A stretch of DNA of 64,000 bases. Origin: Jiangella aurantiaca (GTDB lineage Bacteria; Actinomycetota; Actinomycetes; Jiangellales; Jiangellaceae). Positions 1 through 9,170 of the stretch are shown here, piece after piece. Position numbers and translations under genes: made by a program. The stretch lies in NCBI RefSeq assembly GCF_004349105.1, contig NZ_SMLB01000003.1, forward strand, positions 218,544-282,543. The letters run 5' to 3'. The notes under the pieces were generated by a model. The model ran no database searches and had not been told where the DNA came from. It was given only the letters and a program-made list of their open reading frames with translations. The first letter of the stretch is position 1. Each line of letters starts with the position of its first letter.

Positions 1-155
1 ACGGCGCCGGTCATCTCGCCGGTGCGCACCGCGTTGATGGCGGCGTGCACCGTGGGGGACGGCTCCAGCGTCGCGCCGGCCAGGGCGGGGAAGCGCAGCG
101 CGGCCGCCTCCGTGAAGGTCGCCTCCGGGCCCAGGTAGGCGTAACGATCGGACAT
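1..155 (-). CDS. pheA: Prephenate dehydratase, N-terminal part (runs off the left edge)
   Basis: The minus strand reads from an ATG at 155 into MSDRYAYLGPEATFTEAA, the characteristic N-terminus of prephenate dehydratase (YLGPxGTFTExAA), followed by a region ending ..HAAINAVRTGEM that fits the substrate-binding lobe. The enzyme makes phenylpyruvate from prephenate in phenylalanine synthesis, in the cytosol. Only about 51 residues are inside the window, so the catalytic TRF motif and the ACT domain cannot be checked. It is transcribed divergently from the membrane protein starting at 282. Confidence 0.85.
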   Translation of the reverse strand, partial: MSDRYAYLGPEATFTEAAALRFPALAGATLEPSPTVHAAINAVRTGEMTGA

Positions 156-281
156 GCCAAGAAGACTAATGCCCGGCCGACAGCGAGGAGTTCGACAAGG
201 GGAAGAGGATTAGTGTGTCAGCCTGGCCACAATTAGCACTGTCGTTGCCTTCGGATCGGGCTGGTACGGATACGGTCGACC

Positions 282-2594
282 ATGATGGACGTGGAGCGCG
301 CAGGCAGCACCGGCACGCACCCCGGCGCCTTGCGGCTCCGGGTGTGGGCGGTCCGGGCTCGCGTCGCCGGGCTCCTGGTGGCGGTGCTCGCCGTCGTCGT
401 GCCGCTTCTGACGGCGTCGCCCGCGGCCGCCGAGACCCCGGCGCCCGCCACCACGTCCGACCCCCAGCAGCGCGTCGTCTTCCTCGGCATCGCCGGCCTG
501 TCGTGGCCCGACATCACCGCCGAGGGCATGCCCACGCTCTACGACATGGCCGGCACCGAGGCGGCCGGCTCGTTGACCGTGCGCACCGTCCGCACCCGCA
601 CGTGCGTCATCGACGGCTGGCTGACGGTCAGTTCCGGGCGCCGCGCCACTGACATCTTCGACACCGACGGCGACGGCGAGGGCGACCGCTTCTGCCGCCA
701 GCCGCCGGAGCCCACGGCCGCACCGGACGGCCCCGGCGCGATCGTCCCCGGCTGGGAGCTGCTGCGGCAGCAACAGGACGACAACTCCTACAACGCCGAG
801 ATCGGCCTGCTCGGCGACCGGCTGGCCGAGACCGGCGTGTGCGCCACGGCGGTCGGTCCCGGCGCGGCGCTGGCGCTGGCCGACTCCACCGGCCGCGTCC
901 CGGCGTACCACTCGTTCTCCGGCGACCTCGGCGCCGGGCTGCTGAGCGAGTGCCCGGTCACCGTCGTCGACCTCGGCGGGCTGCCGAACCCGGCGCCGAA
1001 CGGCAGCGACGAGATCACCGTCCAGGCCGCCCTCGACGCCCGCCGCCAGGCCGCGGCGAGCATCGACCAGCTGGTCAAGCGCGTCATCGACCAGCTGCCG
1101 CCCGACACCGCGCTGATGATCGCCGGGCTGGCCGACAGCGTCGGCACCCCGGTGCCGCTGCCCGACGAACCCACGCCGATCCCGCCGGCCGGGCTGCGGG
1201 CGGCGCTGGCCTCGGGTCCGATCGCCGACGGCGGCACGTTCGGGCCGCAATGGCTCACGTCGTCGTCCACGCTGTGGCCGGGGCTGGTCCAGCTGACCGA
1301 CATCGCGCCGACGCTGCTCGCCTACGCCGGCGTCGACGACCCCGCGCAGGACATCGTCGGCCGTCCGTGGCGGGGCTCTGGTGAGCACCCGGGCACCTCC
1401 GCGGCCACGGTCGCCGAACTCATCGGCGTCGACCGCGCGTCGGACATCTATCGCGACCAGTCCGGACCGTTCTTCCAGCTCCTCGGGGGATTCTTGGTCG
1501 TGGTGTGCGCGGCGGCGCTGCTGGCGCTGCGGCGCGGCGTCTCGTTCCGGCCGGTGGTCCTGCGCGTCGTACAGGTGGTGGCGGTCCTGGTGGCGGCGGC
1601 TCCGGTGGCGTCGTACCTCGCCAACATCACCCGGTGGTGGCGCTACGACCAGCCGAACACCGTCCTGTGGACGTCGATCGTCGTGTGCGCGGTGGCCCTG
1701 ACGATTGTCGCGCTGGCCGGGCCGTGGCGGCGCCGCGTCTACGGTCCGCCGGGCGTGGTGGCCGGCGTGACGGCGACCGTGCTCGCGGTCGACGTCGCCA
1801 GCGGGTCGAGCCTGCAGCAGTCCAGCCTGCTGGGGCTGTCGCCGCTGGTGGCCGGCAGGTTCTACGGCTTCGGCAACATCCCGTTCGCGATCTTCGTGGT
1901 GGCCGGCCTGGTGGCCGCCGCCGCACTGGGGCAGTGGCTGCTCGACACCGGCCGGTCCCGCCGGTTCGCCGCGGGCGCGGTCGCCGTCGTCGGCATGATC
2001 GCAGTGGTCATCGACGGCGCGCCGCAGGCCGGCGCCGACGTCGGCGGCATCCTCGCCGCGATCCCCGGCTTCACGGTGCTCGTGCTCGGCACGCTGGGCG
2101 CCCGGGTCACGCTCTCGCGGCTGGTGCTCGCCGCGGCCGGCGCGACGGCGCTGTTCGGACTGTTCGCGTTCCTCGACTGGCTGCGCCCGCCCGGCTCGCG
2201 CACCCACTTCGGCAGCTTCTTCGCCGACGTGCTCTCCGGCGACGCCCTGACGGTGATCTTCCGGAAGGCCGAGGCGTCGCTCGGCACGCTGGATCGCTGG
2301 CCCATCTACGGCTGGCTGGTGCCGCTGGCGTACCTGCTGATCCTCTGGCTGACCCGTCCCGACGGCGAGAACGCGGTGAGCCGGACGGTGCAGCACTGGT
2401 CGCTGTTCCGGTACCTCGTGTGGGCGGCGCTGCTCACCGGCGCGGCCGGGTTCGCCGCCAACGACTCCGGCATCATCGTGCCGGCGCTGCTGCTGACGGT
2501 CGGCGTGCCGCTGAGCATGGCGGCGGTCGCGGCGGCCCAGCGGCTGGCGCCGGCGTCGTCGAGCGCCGAGCGCGAGCTGACGCCGTCGCAGTAG
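282..2594 (+). CDS. Large integral membrane protein with alkaline-phosphatase-like extracytoplasmic domain
   Basis: 770 residues. A hydrophobic stretch near residues 28-47 ending in an ASPAAAE-type site works as signal sequence or anchor. Residues about 65-375 begin with VVFLGIAGLSWPDI and contain an LTDIAPTLLAYAG segment, which recalls the alkaline phosphatase/phosphoglyceromutase fold. From about residue 400 to 760 there are ten or so hydrophobic helices. The family is common in actinobacteria next to pheA. No substrate is known to me, and a role in envelope glycopolymer or phosphodiester chemistry is only a guess from the fold. Two in-frame ATGs stand together at 282 and 285. The gene ends 3 bp from the convergent N-acetyltransferase. 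Confidence 0.8.
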   Translation: MMDVERAGSTGTHPGALRLRVWAVRARVAGLLVAVLAVVVPLLTASPAAAETPAPATTSDPQQRVVFLGIAGLSWPDITAEGMPTLYDMAGTEAAGSLTVRTVRTRTCVIDGWLTVSSGRRATDIFDTDGDGEGDRFCRQPPEPTAAPDGPGAIVPGWELLRQQQDDNSYNAEIGLLGDRLAETGVCATAVGPGAALALADSTGRVPAYHSFSGDLGAGLLSECPVTVVDLGGLPNPAPNGSDEITVQAALDARRQAAASIDQLVKRVIDQLPPDTALMIAGLADSVGTPVPLPDEPTPIPPAGLRAALASGPIADGGTFGPQWLTSSSTLWPGLVQLTDIAPTLLAYAGVDDPAQDIVGRPWRGSGEHPGTSAATVAELIGVDRASDIYRDQSGPFFQLLGGFLVVVCAAALLALRRGVSFRPVVLRVVQVVAVLVAAAPVASYLANITRWWRYDQPNTVLWTSIVVCAVALTIVALAGPWRRRVYGPPGVVAGVTATVLAVDVASGSSLQQSSLLGLSPLVAGRFYGFGNIPFAIFVVAGLVAAAALGQWLLDTGRSRRFAAGAVAVVGMIAVVIDGAPQAGADVGGILAAIPGFTVLVLGTLGARVTLSRLVLAAAGATALFGLFAFLDWLRPPGSRTHFGSFFADVLSGDALTVIFRKAEASLGTLDRWPIYGWLVPLAYLLILWLTRPDGENAVSRTVQHWSLFRYLVWAALLTGAAGFAANDSGIIVPALLLTVGVPLSMAAVAAAQRLAPASSSAERELTPSQ

Positions 2595-2597
2595 GGG

Positions 2598-3422
2598 TCA
2601 GCCCAGGGCGGCGGCCCGCTCCAACAGCTGTGCCTCCTCGTCCACGGCGAGCGGCACCTCGAGCACCCGCAGCCACTCGGTCAGTTCGCCGTCGCGCAAC
2701 GGCCGGTGCTCCGTCGGCTCGCCCGGACGGCGGACGGTCACCGTCTGGTGGGTGACCATGACGTGCCGGCCGGGCAGGTGCTTGCCGACCATGAGGCCCG
2801 TGCGGAAGTGGATGCCCGGGAACGTGCTCGTGTAGTGGTGCGCCATGACGACGTCGATCGGCTTCACCTCGTACTCGTCGGTCGTGTGCGCCAGTTCCCA
2901 GCCCGCCTCGCGGTAGCGCTGCAGGCCCCAGAGGCCGTCGCTGGTGCTGACGACGCGGTACGGCCAGCCGTCCTGGTCGGACTCGGCGCCGTCGGCCAGC
3001 GGGATCGGCCGCAGCAGGCTCATGCCGAACCCGGGGTCGCACAGCAGCCGCTGGCCGTCCAGCACCACCTCGACGACCATGTGGCTGCGGCCCTGCTGGG
3101 TGCCGGCGGCCGGATCGCCCACGCGGGCGAGGTGCCGGCGGACGTCGTACCCGAGCCGCTCGAGCGCCGCGGCGACGATGGTCGAGTGCTCGAAGCAGTA
3201 GCCGCCCCGGCCGCGACCGGCGAACTTCGCCTGCACGGCGTCGAGGCCCACGCCCGGATGCTGCTCGAGCAGCACGTCGACGTTGTCGAAGGTGAAGGCG
3301 CGGACGTGCGCCTCGTGCAGCTCGTCGAGCGCGTCGCGGCTCGGTTCCCGCGCCGGGACGCCGAGTCGCTTCAGGTAGCCGGTCAGGTCCAGCCGGTCGA
3401 TCTCCCAGAGGTCAGCCGCCAT
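2598..3422 (-). CDS. nat: Arylamine N-acetyltransferase
   Basis: 274 residues, normal length for the family. The Cys-His-Asp triad is visible: Cys76 in RGGYCFE, His114 in GRSHMVVEV and Asp129 in LLCDPGFG. The enzyme transfers acetyl from acetyl-CoA to arylamines and hydrazines in the cytosol. In mycobacteria it is tied to cell-wall lipid and sterol metabolism; in other actinomycetes it can serve antibiotic assembly. Neither is indicated here. It is convergent with the membrane protein (3-bp gap). A 72-bp palindromic element begins 25 bp upstream of its ATG and must lie in its leader or promoter. Confidence 0.93.
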   Translation of the reverse strand: MAADLWEIDRLDLTGYLKRLGVPAREPSRDALDELHEAHVRAFTFDNVDVLLEQHPGVGLDAVQAKFAGRGRGGYCFEHSTIVAAALERLGYDVRRHLARVGDPAAGTQQGRSHMVVEVVLDGQRLLCDPGFGMSLLRPIPLADGAESDQDGWPYRVVSTSDGLWGLQRYREAGWELAHTTDEYEVKPIDVVMAHHYTSTFPGIHFRTGLMVGKHLPGRHVMVTHQTVTVRRPGEPTEHRPLRDGELTEWLRVLEVPLAVDEEAQLLERAAALG

Positions 3423-3446
3423 GCCCCTACCGTAGGGCCCATTCGC

Positions 3447-3518
3447 GTTGATCTTGGAGTAAGCGGGGTATCAATCGGGCATATCGGACCGCAATAGCCC
3501 AATTACTCCAAGATCAAC
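3447..3518. repeat. 72-bp dispersed palindromic element, copy A
   Basis: The left arm GTTGATCTTGGAGTAA and the right arm TTACTCCAAGATCAAC are exact inverse complements (16 bp) at the ends of a 72-bp unit. The interior contains the conserved string ATCAATCGGGCATATCGGAC. Other copies with the same length and arms start at 11584, 32082 and 58022. Copy A lies between nat and the glycosyltransferase gene. Confidence 0.9.
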
Positions 3519-3539
3519 ACGGTGCCGGGGGCGGAGGTC

Positions 3540-4295
3540 TCAGACGCGGCGGAACCGGGCCGGCGCCGACGGGCGGATGCCGCGCGTGACCAGCGCCCGC
3601 ATGACGTGCGCGTACTGCTTGCCGCGGTGCAGCTGCGCCTTGAGGTCGGTGCCGGTGACCCGGTGGTGGAACTCGACGTCGACCTCGACGACGCGGAAGC
3701 CGGCCCGCAGCAGGTCGATGGTGAGGCCGGTCTCGACGCCGAACCCTTCCGCCAGCGGCAGCGCGGCCTCGAACGCGGCCCGGCTGAGGCAGCGCTGGCC
3801 GGACAGCGGCTGCGTCGCGGTCCAGCCGGTGGCCCGCTCGATGCCGTTGCGGGAGAGGTCGACCACCAGGCCGCGCCCGCCGCCCTCGGTGCGCTGGGCG
3901 GGCAGCACACCGATGGTCATGTCCGCCTCGCCGGCCAGCACCGGGTCGATCAGCGGCCGCGCCTTGGCGGCCGTCGATTCGAGGTCGGCGTCAAGGAAGA
4001 GCAGCGCGCGCGGCGCCGTGCGCGACGCCTCGCGCGCCTCGATGGCGGCCAGCGCCGTCGCGCCGGTCTCCATGGCGGCGGCTTTGCCCCGGTTGCGGGC
4101 GTGCCCGACGACGACGGCGCCGGCCTCGGTGGCCGTCGCGGCGGTGCGGTCGGTGGAGCCGTCGTCGACCACGAGGACGAGGTCGACCCCCGGGATGCTC
4201 TTGGTGGCCGCGACGGTGGCCGCGATGCGGTCCTGCTCGTCCTTGGCGGGGATGATCGCGGCGACGCCGTCGGCGCGGCGGTCCTCGGTGGTCAT
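3540..4295 (-). CDS. Family 2 glycosyltransferase
   Basis: 251 residues from the ATG at 4295 (MTTEDRR). A GT-A fold is shown by IIPAKDEQDRI near residue 12, VVDDGSTDRT near 38 and the metal-binding LFLDADLES near residue 95. It would transfer a sugar from a nucleotide-activated donor; the acceptor cannot be read. There are no membrane spans, so it is cytosolic or peripheral. A longer upstream open frame is rejected because the GT2 fold begins at this methionine. TAAGCT lies 8 nt before the ATG with no clear ribosome site, so the mRNA may be leaderless. It resembles the small GT2 proteins often found near pheA in actinomycetes. Confidence 0.85.
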   Translation of the reverse strand: MTTEDRRADGVAAIIPAKDEQDRIAATVAATKSIPGVDLVLVVDDGSTDRTAATATEAGAVVVGHARNRGKAAAMETGATALAAIEAREASRTAPRALLFLDADLESTAAKARPLIDPVLAGEADMTIGVLPAQRTEGGGRGLVVDLSRNGIERATGWTATQPLSGQRCLSRAAFEAALPLAEGFGVETGLTIDLLRAGFRVVEVDVEFHHRVTGTDLKAQLHRGKQYAHVMRALVTRGIRPSAPARFRRV

Positions 4296-4324
4296 GGGCG
4301 CCAAGCTTAAAGGCTGGCAGCCGA

Positions 4325-4345
4325 CCGCGAGGTCTGACGTCAGTC
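4325..4345 (-). repeat. Short dispersed repeat, GACCTCGCGG family, copy 1
   Basis: 21 bp whose inverse complement, TGACGTCAGACCTCGCGG plus three flanking bases, recurs exactly at 7879-7899. It lies in the gap between the glycosyltransferase and arginine deiminase. The core GACCTCGCGGTCGGC is also shared with the longer repeats near 22260 and 53140. Confidence 0.55.
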
Positions 4346-4413
4346 CCCGGTGAATGGGCCGGCGTCGTGGCGCGGGGGCAACCGGCGCGCCGCTCGCGTA
4401 GCCTCTGCTCTCG

Positions 4414-5637
4414 ATGACCACGTCCGCGTCCACCGTCGATGCCGCCGACTCCGAGGTCGGCCGGCTGCGTACCGTCATGCTGCACCGGCCCGGTCCGGAG
4501 CTGAAGCGGCTCACCCCGCGCAACAACGACAAGCTGCTGTTCGACGGCATCCCATGGGTGGACCGCGCGCAGGAGGAGCACGACGCGTTCGCCGACACGC
4601 TGCGCGACCACGGAGTCGAGGTCCTGTACCTCGCCGAGCTGCTGACGCAGACGCTGGCCGGCGACGCCGCGCGGCACGAATGCATCGAGGCGGCGCTCGC
4701 CGATCCCCGGCATGGCGACACCCTGCGCGACGTGGTCCGCAAGCACCTCGGCGGGCTGCATCCCGACGACCTCGCGCTTGTCCTCATGGCGGGCCTGGCG
4801 CACGAGGAGCTGCGCGACGGCCGCGGGCTGAGGTACCGGCTGATGGACCCACACGACTTCGTCATCGACCCGTTGCCGAACCTGCTGTTCACCCGCGACT
4901 CCAGCGTCCGCATCGGCGACCACGTCGCGGTGACCAGCCTCGCCATGGCGGCCCGGCGCCGCGAGACGAGCCTGACGTCGGCCATCTACCGGCACCACCC
5001 GCGCTTCGCCGGCGTACCGCTGGTGTACGGGCCGGAGCTGGAGAACCTCGAGGGCGGCGACGTGCTGCTGCTCGGCCCGGGCGTCGTGGCCGTCGGCACC
5101 GGCGAGCGGACCACCCCGGCCGGCGTCGAGCGGCTGGCCCGCAACGTGCTGGCCGCGGGGCTGGCGCACACCGTCCTGGCCGTCCCGATCGCCCAGGACC
5201 GCGCGACGATGCACCTCGACACCGTGCTGACGATGGTCGACCACGACGCGATCGTCATGTACCCGAACGTCGCCGACGAGCTGACGGCGGTCGCGCTGCG
5301 CTGGGCCGGCGGCGATCTCGCCATCGACGCAGAGCCCGCGCCGTTCGTCGAGGTGGCCGCGGCGGCCATGGGCATCGACGCGCTGCGGATCGTCGAGACC
5401 GGCCTCGACCCCGTCACCGCCGAGCGCGAGCAGTGGGACGACGGCAACAACACGCTGGCCATCGCCCCGCGGCTGGCGGTCGCCTACGAACGCAACACCG
5501 AGACCAACGCCCGGCTCGAGGACGCCGGCATCGAGGTGCTGCGCATCGCCGGCAGCGAACTGGGCTCCGGGCGGGGCGGGCCGCGGTGCATGTCGTGCCC
5601 GCTCCGCCGCGACTCCGCGGCGCCGGCCGGCCGCTGA
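4414..5637 (+). CDS. arcA: Arginine deiminase
   Basis: 407 residues, normal length. It hydrolyses arginine to citrulline and ammonia, the first step of the arginine deiminase pathway. Guanidino-binding and catalytic motifs are present: [12 protein letters not shown] near residue 27, FTRDSS near 158, [12 protein letters not shown] near 210, [12 protein letters not shown] near 265 and the nucleophilic Cys in GPRCMSCPL near the C-terminus. No arcB, arcC or arcD lies nearby, so it is not part of a classical ATP-generating cluster here. TAGCCT at 4399-4404 followed 9 nt later by the ATG suggests a leaderless transcript. Confidence 0.95.
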   Translation: MTTSASTVDAADSEVGRLRTVMLHRPGPELKRLTPRNNDKLLFDGIPWVDRAQEEHDAFADTLRDHGVEVLYLAELLTQTLAGDAARHECIEAALADPRHGDTLRDVVRKHLGGLHPDDLALVLMAGLAHEELRDGRGLRYRLMDPHDFVIDPLPNLLFTRDSSVRIGDHVAVTSLAMAARRRETSLTSAIYRHHPRFAGVPLVYGPELENLEGGDVLLLGPGVVAVGTGERTTPAGVERLARNVLAAGLAHTVLAVPIAQDRATMHLDTVLTMVDHDAIVMYPNVADELTAVALRWAGGDLAIDAEPAPFVEVAAAAMGIDALRIVETGLDPVTAEREQWDDGNNTLAIAPRLAVAYERNTETNARLEDAGIEVLRIAGSELGSGRGGPRCMSCPLRRDSAAPAGR

Positions 5638-5774
5638 CGCCGTCGTGACCTCGCGTCACGGCACCCGTTTCGACAACGGTACAGACCAGCCGAGACCCGT
5701 CCGTAACAGAATGAATCTCAAGAAGTCGCCATTCGGTAGAACTTGTACCGGTGGAAGACGGTAAGCTCCAAACT

Positions 5775-5818
5775 GGCCCCGGTCGCTCGTGTTCCCCCGT
5801 CGTGAGCGGTCGGGGTCT
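5775..5818. terminator. Bidirectional terminator-like hairpin
   Basis: GGCCCCGGTCGCTCGTG pairs with CGTGAGCGGTCGGGGTC (with a few G-U pairs) around a short loop and is followed on the plus strand by TTCTCTGT. It lies in the roughly 200-bp gap between the convergent arcA and SEC-C genes. I see no coding sequence in the rest of that gap (5638-5842). Confidence 0.65.
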
Positions 5819-5842
5819 TCTCTGTCCGCGTCGGCGCCGTGG

Positions 5843-6760
5843 TCAGCGGATGGTGACCTGACGGTTGGCCAGGCCGGCGCGGGCGCGGCGCTGCTGCGAC
5901 GTCAGCGGCGCCTTCTCGGCCACCGCCTCGGCCAGTCGTTCGCCCAGTGCGGCGGCGGGCTCTTCGACGGCGTCGGCGGGCGTGCCCTCGACCAGATCCC
6001 ACACCGGGACGAGCAGCCCGGCGGCGCGGAACGTGCCGAGCAGCCGGGTCCCCTCGCCGAGGGTGTCCTGGGCGGCGGCATGCAGCCGGGCCAGCCCGTC
6101 CAGCAGTGGCTCCTCGTCGTACGGCAGCACCCAGCGGACCTGGTCGCGGTCGCCGAGGCTGCACCAGTAGGCGGCCTCGACGGACTCGAGCCGGGCCGCC
6201 GGAACGACGGCCGAATTGGCCTCCTCGAGCGCTGCACGGGCCTCGGAACCGGAGTCCGACTCGGGATCCAACCAGTAGTCGAATCCGTCGTGAACCGTCA
6301 CCCGGAATTCCGCTTCAGTGTCGATGAGGTCGTGCAGCCGCGGCGCGCCGGCGGCCCGCGGGCCCGGGTTCACCGTCGTGCCGGGCTCGGCCTCGAGCGC
6401 CGTGGCCAGGGTGTGCCCGAGGTCGGCGGCGGGATCGCCGGTGGACGTCATGGTCTGCAGCGCCAGCAGGATCTCGCCGCTCTCGCGCACCAGAGACGGA
6501 AACGCGCCCGGCAGCAGCGTGCACACCACGACCGAGCGGTCGTCGCCGGAGGCCAGCCGCAGCGGCGCCGTGGCGGCCGAGACGATCTCGCGCATGGCCA
6601 CCCAGTCGCACTCGCCCGGCAACCCGGCGAACGGGCGGACGACGTACTGCCGCTCGGCCTCGCGGGCCTGCTTGCCGTGGCAGACCTTGTAGCGCTTTCC
6701 CGAGCCGCACGGGCAGGGCTGGCGGGGGCCGACGACGGGAACCTCGGTAGTGGAACTCAC
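5843..6760 (-). CDS. DUF5926 family protein with N-terminal SEC-C zinc motif
   Basis: 305 residues. Residues 15-31 (RQPCPCGSGKRYKVCHGK) are a SEC-C motif (CxC..CH) of the kind found at the SecA C-terminus, where it binds zinc. The rest (about 40-305) is soluble, acidic, and fits the actinobacterial DUF5926 family. Function is unknown; a role linked to ribosomes or protein export is inferred only from the motif. The next gene downstream of its start, at 6818, is on the same strand 57 bp away. Confidence 0.85.
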   Translation of the reverse strand: MSSTTEVPVVGPRQPCPCGSGKRYKVCHGKQAREAERQYVVRPFAGLPGECDWVAMREIVSAATAPLRLASGDDRSVVVCTLLPGAFPSLVRESGEILLALQTMTSTGDPAADLGHTLATALEAEPGTTVNPGPRAAGAPRLHDLIDTEAEFRVTVHDGFDYWLDPESDSGSEARAALEEANSAVVPAARLESVEAAYWCSLGDRDQVRWVLPYDEEPLLDGLARLHAAAQDTLGEGTRLLGTFRAAGLLVPVWDLVEGTPADAVEEPAAALGERLAEAVAEKAPLTSQQRRARAGLANRQVTIR

Positions 6761-6817
6761 GACAGGCGAGGGTAGCCGGTTCCGGCGGCGGGGTGTGAGC
6801 CGGACGCCGTCAGGGAG

Positions 6818-7270
6818 TCAGACGTTGGCGTTCCACGGGCCGACGACGGCGTGCACCGTCACCCGGCCGGGCTCGGACCGCACCCGCCACTCGCGGGCGA
6901 TGGCGTCGACGATGGACAGGCCACGACCCTGGTCCTCGGTAGATGCGGGCTGGCGCACCCGCGGGCGCTCGGAGCCGCCGCCGTCGCTGACCTCGATGAG
7001 GACGTCGTCGCCCAGGACCGCCCACTGGAGCACGACCCCGGTGCGAGTGCCGCTCAGCGGCAGCGGCTGCGCGTGCAGGATGGCGTTGGTGACGAGCTCG
7101 GTGACCACGATGAGCGCGTTCTCGATGACCGTGGGCGAGACATTGGTGTTGCGGAGGTCCTCCGCGACGAGGTGGCGGGCGTGGGGGACGTTGCTGACCT
7201 CGCCGGTCAGCTCGACGGAGCGTGCGCTGTTGGATCGGGCCTCACGCCTCGTGGCCACGACTCGACCCAC
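6818..7270 (-). CDS. Anti-sigma-factor-type ATP-binding protein (HATPase_c_2, RsbW-like)
   Basis: About 150 residues. The N-box VTELVTNAILHAQP and the G1-type VSDGGGSERPR plus GRGLSIVDAIA are those of the GHKL ATPases of the RsbW/SpoIIAB group, which bind or phosphorylate anti-anti-sigma factors. Many actinomycete relatives act alone. The frame opens at a GTG at 7327, but AAGGGAG at 7279-7285 is correctly spaced (8 nt) before the GTG at 7270, so I prefer that start. No partner sigma factor or STAS protein is nearby. Confidence 0.82.
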   Translation of the reverse strand: MGRVVATRREARSNSARSVELTGEVSNVPHARHLVAEDLRNTNVSPTVIENALIVVTELVTNAILHAQPLPLSGTRTGVVLQWAVLGDDVLIEVSDGGGSERPRVRQPASTEDQGRGLSIVDAIAREWRVRSEPGRVTVHAVVGPWNANV

Positions 7271-7609
7271 CGCTAGATCTCCCTTCACCGGACCCACGCC
7301 ACCCGCATCCAGTGGTGCCCACTGCACGACTCTGCCAAACCTCTCGACAGTGAACCATTCGCCACGCGATCACGTCCATATCTTGAGATTCGAGTTCGCC
7401 GTGTCTTCGGTTTCGCGGCCGAGTGCGCAGGTGACCGGCGGTTCGGCCGCGCACCGTTGATCACCAGCGCGTTTGCCTGATCTTGCGTGGCCGGCGGCGC
7501 CCCGAGCCCATGATCGGGATGCCCTCATCGCACGGATATGTCCGACCGTGACGCTTGCTTCCGTGCCGAAGACGCGGATCGCCCGCTAGGTTAGAGCGGG
7601 GCGGAGAGG
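7271..7609. other. Divergent intergenic region, no gene seen
   Basis: About 340 bp between the divergent ATPase and globin genes. It must contain both promoters. TAGGTT at 7587-7592 lies 18 nt upstream of the globin ATG and could be its -10, and GGAGAGG just before 7610 is the ribosome site. I found no convincing small ORF, RNA gene or extended repeat. Confidence 0.5.
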
Positions 7610-9115
7610 ATGACGATGTGGACTCACTCCCGGTCTTCGGGACAACGTGGGGCGGAAGGAGCTCGGGCCGGGAGAGCGTCGGGCGACGCCATGGTCGACG
7701 CTACCGGCACCGACGCGCCCGGCCCCGCCGACACGCACGGCGGCGTGTCGTGGTTCGAACCCGGCGTTCCGGTGCCGCCTCCGTCGCCGCACAACGGCGA
7801 GGCCGCGGTTGCGGATGCGGACGGGGCGAGTGACACTCTGGTGGGTCCGGCCGATGAGGACACGCCCTCCTCATCGGAGACTGACGTCAGACCTCGCGGC
7901 CAGCGACCACAGGCGCCCGACGGCGAGTCAGGGGCCGAGTCGGCAGCGGGAACCGAGGCGAAGCCGGAGTCAGCACTGGAACCTCAGCCAGCCAACACGA
8001 CGGGGCTCGACGGCGAGGCGCTGCGCGAGAGCCTGTCCATGGTCGAGGACCACCTCGACGCGGTCGGCGCCGACTTCTACGCCCAGCTGTTCACCATCGC
8101 CCCGGAGGCGCGCGAGCTGTTCGGCGCTGGGATGGCTGTGCAGCGATCGCGACTCGTCGGCGCCCTCGTCCGCATCGTCGGCAGCGCCGACGACCGCGAG
8201 TCCCTCATCCCGTACCTCGAGGCGCTGGGCCGCGACCACCGCAAGTTCGGCGTCATCGACCAGCACTACGCCCCGGTGGGCACGGCGCTCGTGCTGGCCA
8301 TCCGCAGGGCGCTCGGCGACGCGTGGACGCCGCGGTACGAGAAGGCGTGGATCGAGGCCTACGACAGCATCGCCGCCACCATGGTCGGGGCCGCCCGCCG
8401 CGACGCCGTCATCTCGCCGCCGTGGTGGGACGCCGAGGTCGTCTACCACCGGCGCATCCTCGACGACCTCGCGATCATGCAGGTGCGCCCGCACACCGAC
8501 TACCCGTACCGGCCCGGCCAGTACGCCTACCTGACGACGCCGCGGCGGCCGAAGATCTGGCGGGCCTACTCCATGGCCTCCGCCCCGCGCGACGACGGCC
8601 TGTTGGAGTTCCACGTCCGCACCGTCGGCGCCGGCTGGGTCAGCAGCGCGCTGGTCTGGCGCACCGAGCCCGGCGACGTCCTGCACCTCGGCGCGCCGCA
8701 GGGTCACGACGTCGCCACGCCGCGCTCGGAGCACGACCTGCTCTGCATCACCGGCGGCACCGGCATCGCGCCGGTGCTGGCCACGCTGCAGGAACTGGAG
8801 CAGCGCCAGGACGGCCGCCGGGTGCACGTGTTCTACGCCGGCCGCGACCGCGACCACCTCTACGCGCTGCCGCACCTGGAGTCGATCGGCGTGCGCTATC
8901 GGCGGCTGACGGTGGTTCCGGTGGTCTCGCCCGACGGCCCCACCGACCGCAGCCCCGACCTCATGGGCAACATCGTCTCCGCCTACGGCGACTGGCGGAA
9001 GCACCGTGTCTACGTCGCCGGCCCCACCGGGATGGTGGCCACCAGCCTCGAGCGGCTGCGCGAGCAGGGCGTGCCCGACGAGCAGATCGTCGTCGACGAC
9101 TACGGTCTCTGGTGA
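7610..9115 (+). CDS. Flavohemoglobin-like globin plus FAD/NAD(P)H reductase fusion
   Basis: 501 residues. Residues about 1-130 are an acidic, Pro/Ala/Glu-rich, probably disordered extension. Residues about 135-265 are a globin with FYAQLF (B10 Tyr region) and GRDHRKFGVIDQHY (proximal F8 His). The rest is a ferredoxin-reductase module with RPGQYAYL, RAYSMAS (RxYS, FAD) and CITGGTGIAPVLATL (NAD(P)H). Flavohemoglobins of this build use NAD(P)H to dioxygenate NO or reduce haem, in the cytosol. A good ribosome site (GGAGAGG) supports the ATG at 7610. The long N-terminal tail is unlike the roughly 400-residue Hmp proteins and contains a dispersed repeat near residue 92. Confidence 0.9.
   Translation: MTMWTHSRSSGQRGAEGARAGRASGDAMVDATGTDAPGPADTHGGVSWFEPGVPVPPPSPHNGEAAVADADGASDTLVGPADEDTPSSSETDVRPRGQRPQAPDGESGAESAAGTEAKPESALEPQPANTTGLDGEALRESLSMVEDHLDAVGADFYAQLFTIAPEARELFGAGMAVQRSRLVGALVRIVGSADDRESLIPYLEALGRDHRKFGVIDQHYAPVGTALVLAIRRALGDAWTPRYEKAWIEAYDSIAATMVGAARRDAVISPPWWDAEVVYHRRILDDLAIMQVRPHTDYPYRPGQYAYLTTPRRPKIWRAYSMASAPRDDGLLEFHVRTVGAGWVSSALVWRTEPGDVLHLGAPQGHDVATPRSEHDLLCITGGTGIAPVLATLQELEQRQDGRRVHVFYAGRDRDHLYALPHLESIGVRYRRLTVVPVVSPDGPTDRSPDLMGNIVSAYGDWRKHRVYVAGPTGMVATSLERLREQGVPDEQIVVDDYGLW
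7879..7899 (+). repeat. Short dispersed repeat, GACCTCGCGG family, copy 2 (inside CDS)
   Basis: GACTGACGTCAGACCTCGCG plus one G is identical to the inverse complement of 4325-4345. Here it is translated as part of the disordered N-terminal tail of the globin-reductase (TDVRPRG). Confidence 0.55.
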
Positions 9116-9170
9116 GGTCTAGCGTTCTCTAGCGCCGTGGCTAGATGGTCGTAGACGACCGAATGGGCCG

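Noticed and set aside
210..2396. 728-residue minus-strand open frame opposite the membrane protein
   Set aside because: Composition is dominated by Arg, Gly, His, Asp and Gln without any domain pattern; it is the high-GC shadow of the plus-strand gene, which has signal peptide, fold motifs and helices.
7881..7890. TGACGTCA-containing palindrome as regulator site
   Set aside because: It lies inside a coding region and in a repeat shared with 4325-4345; there is no reason to see a binding site rather than a repeat.
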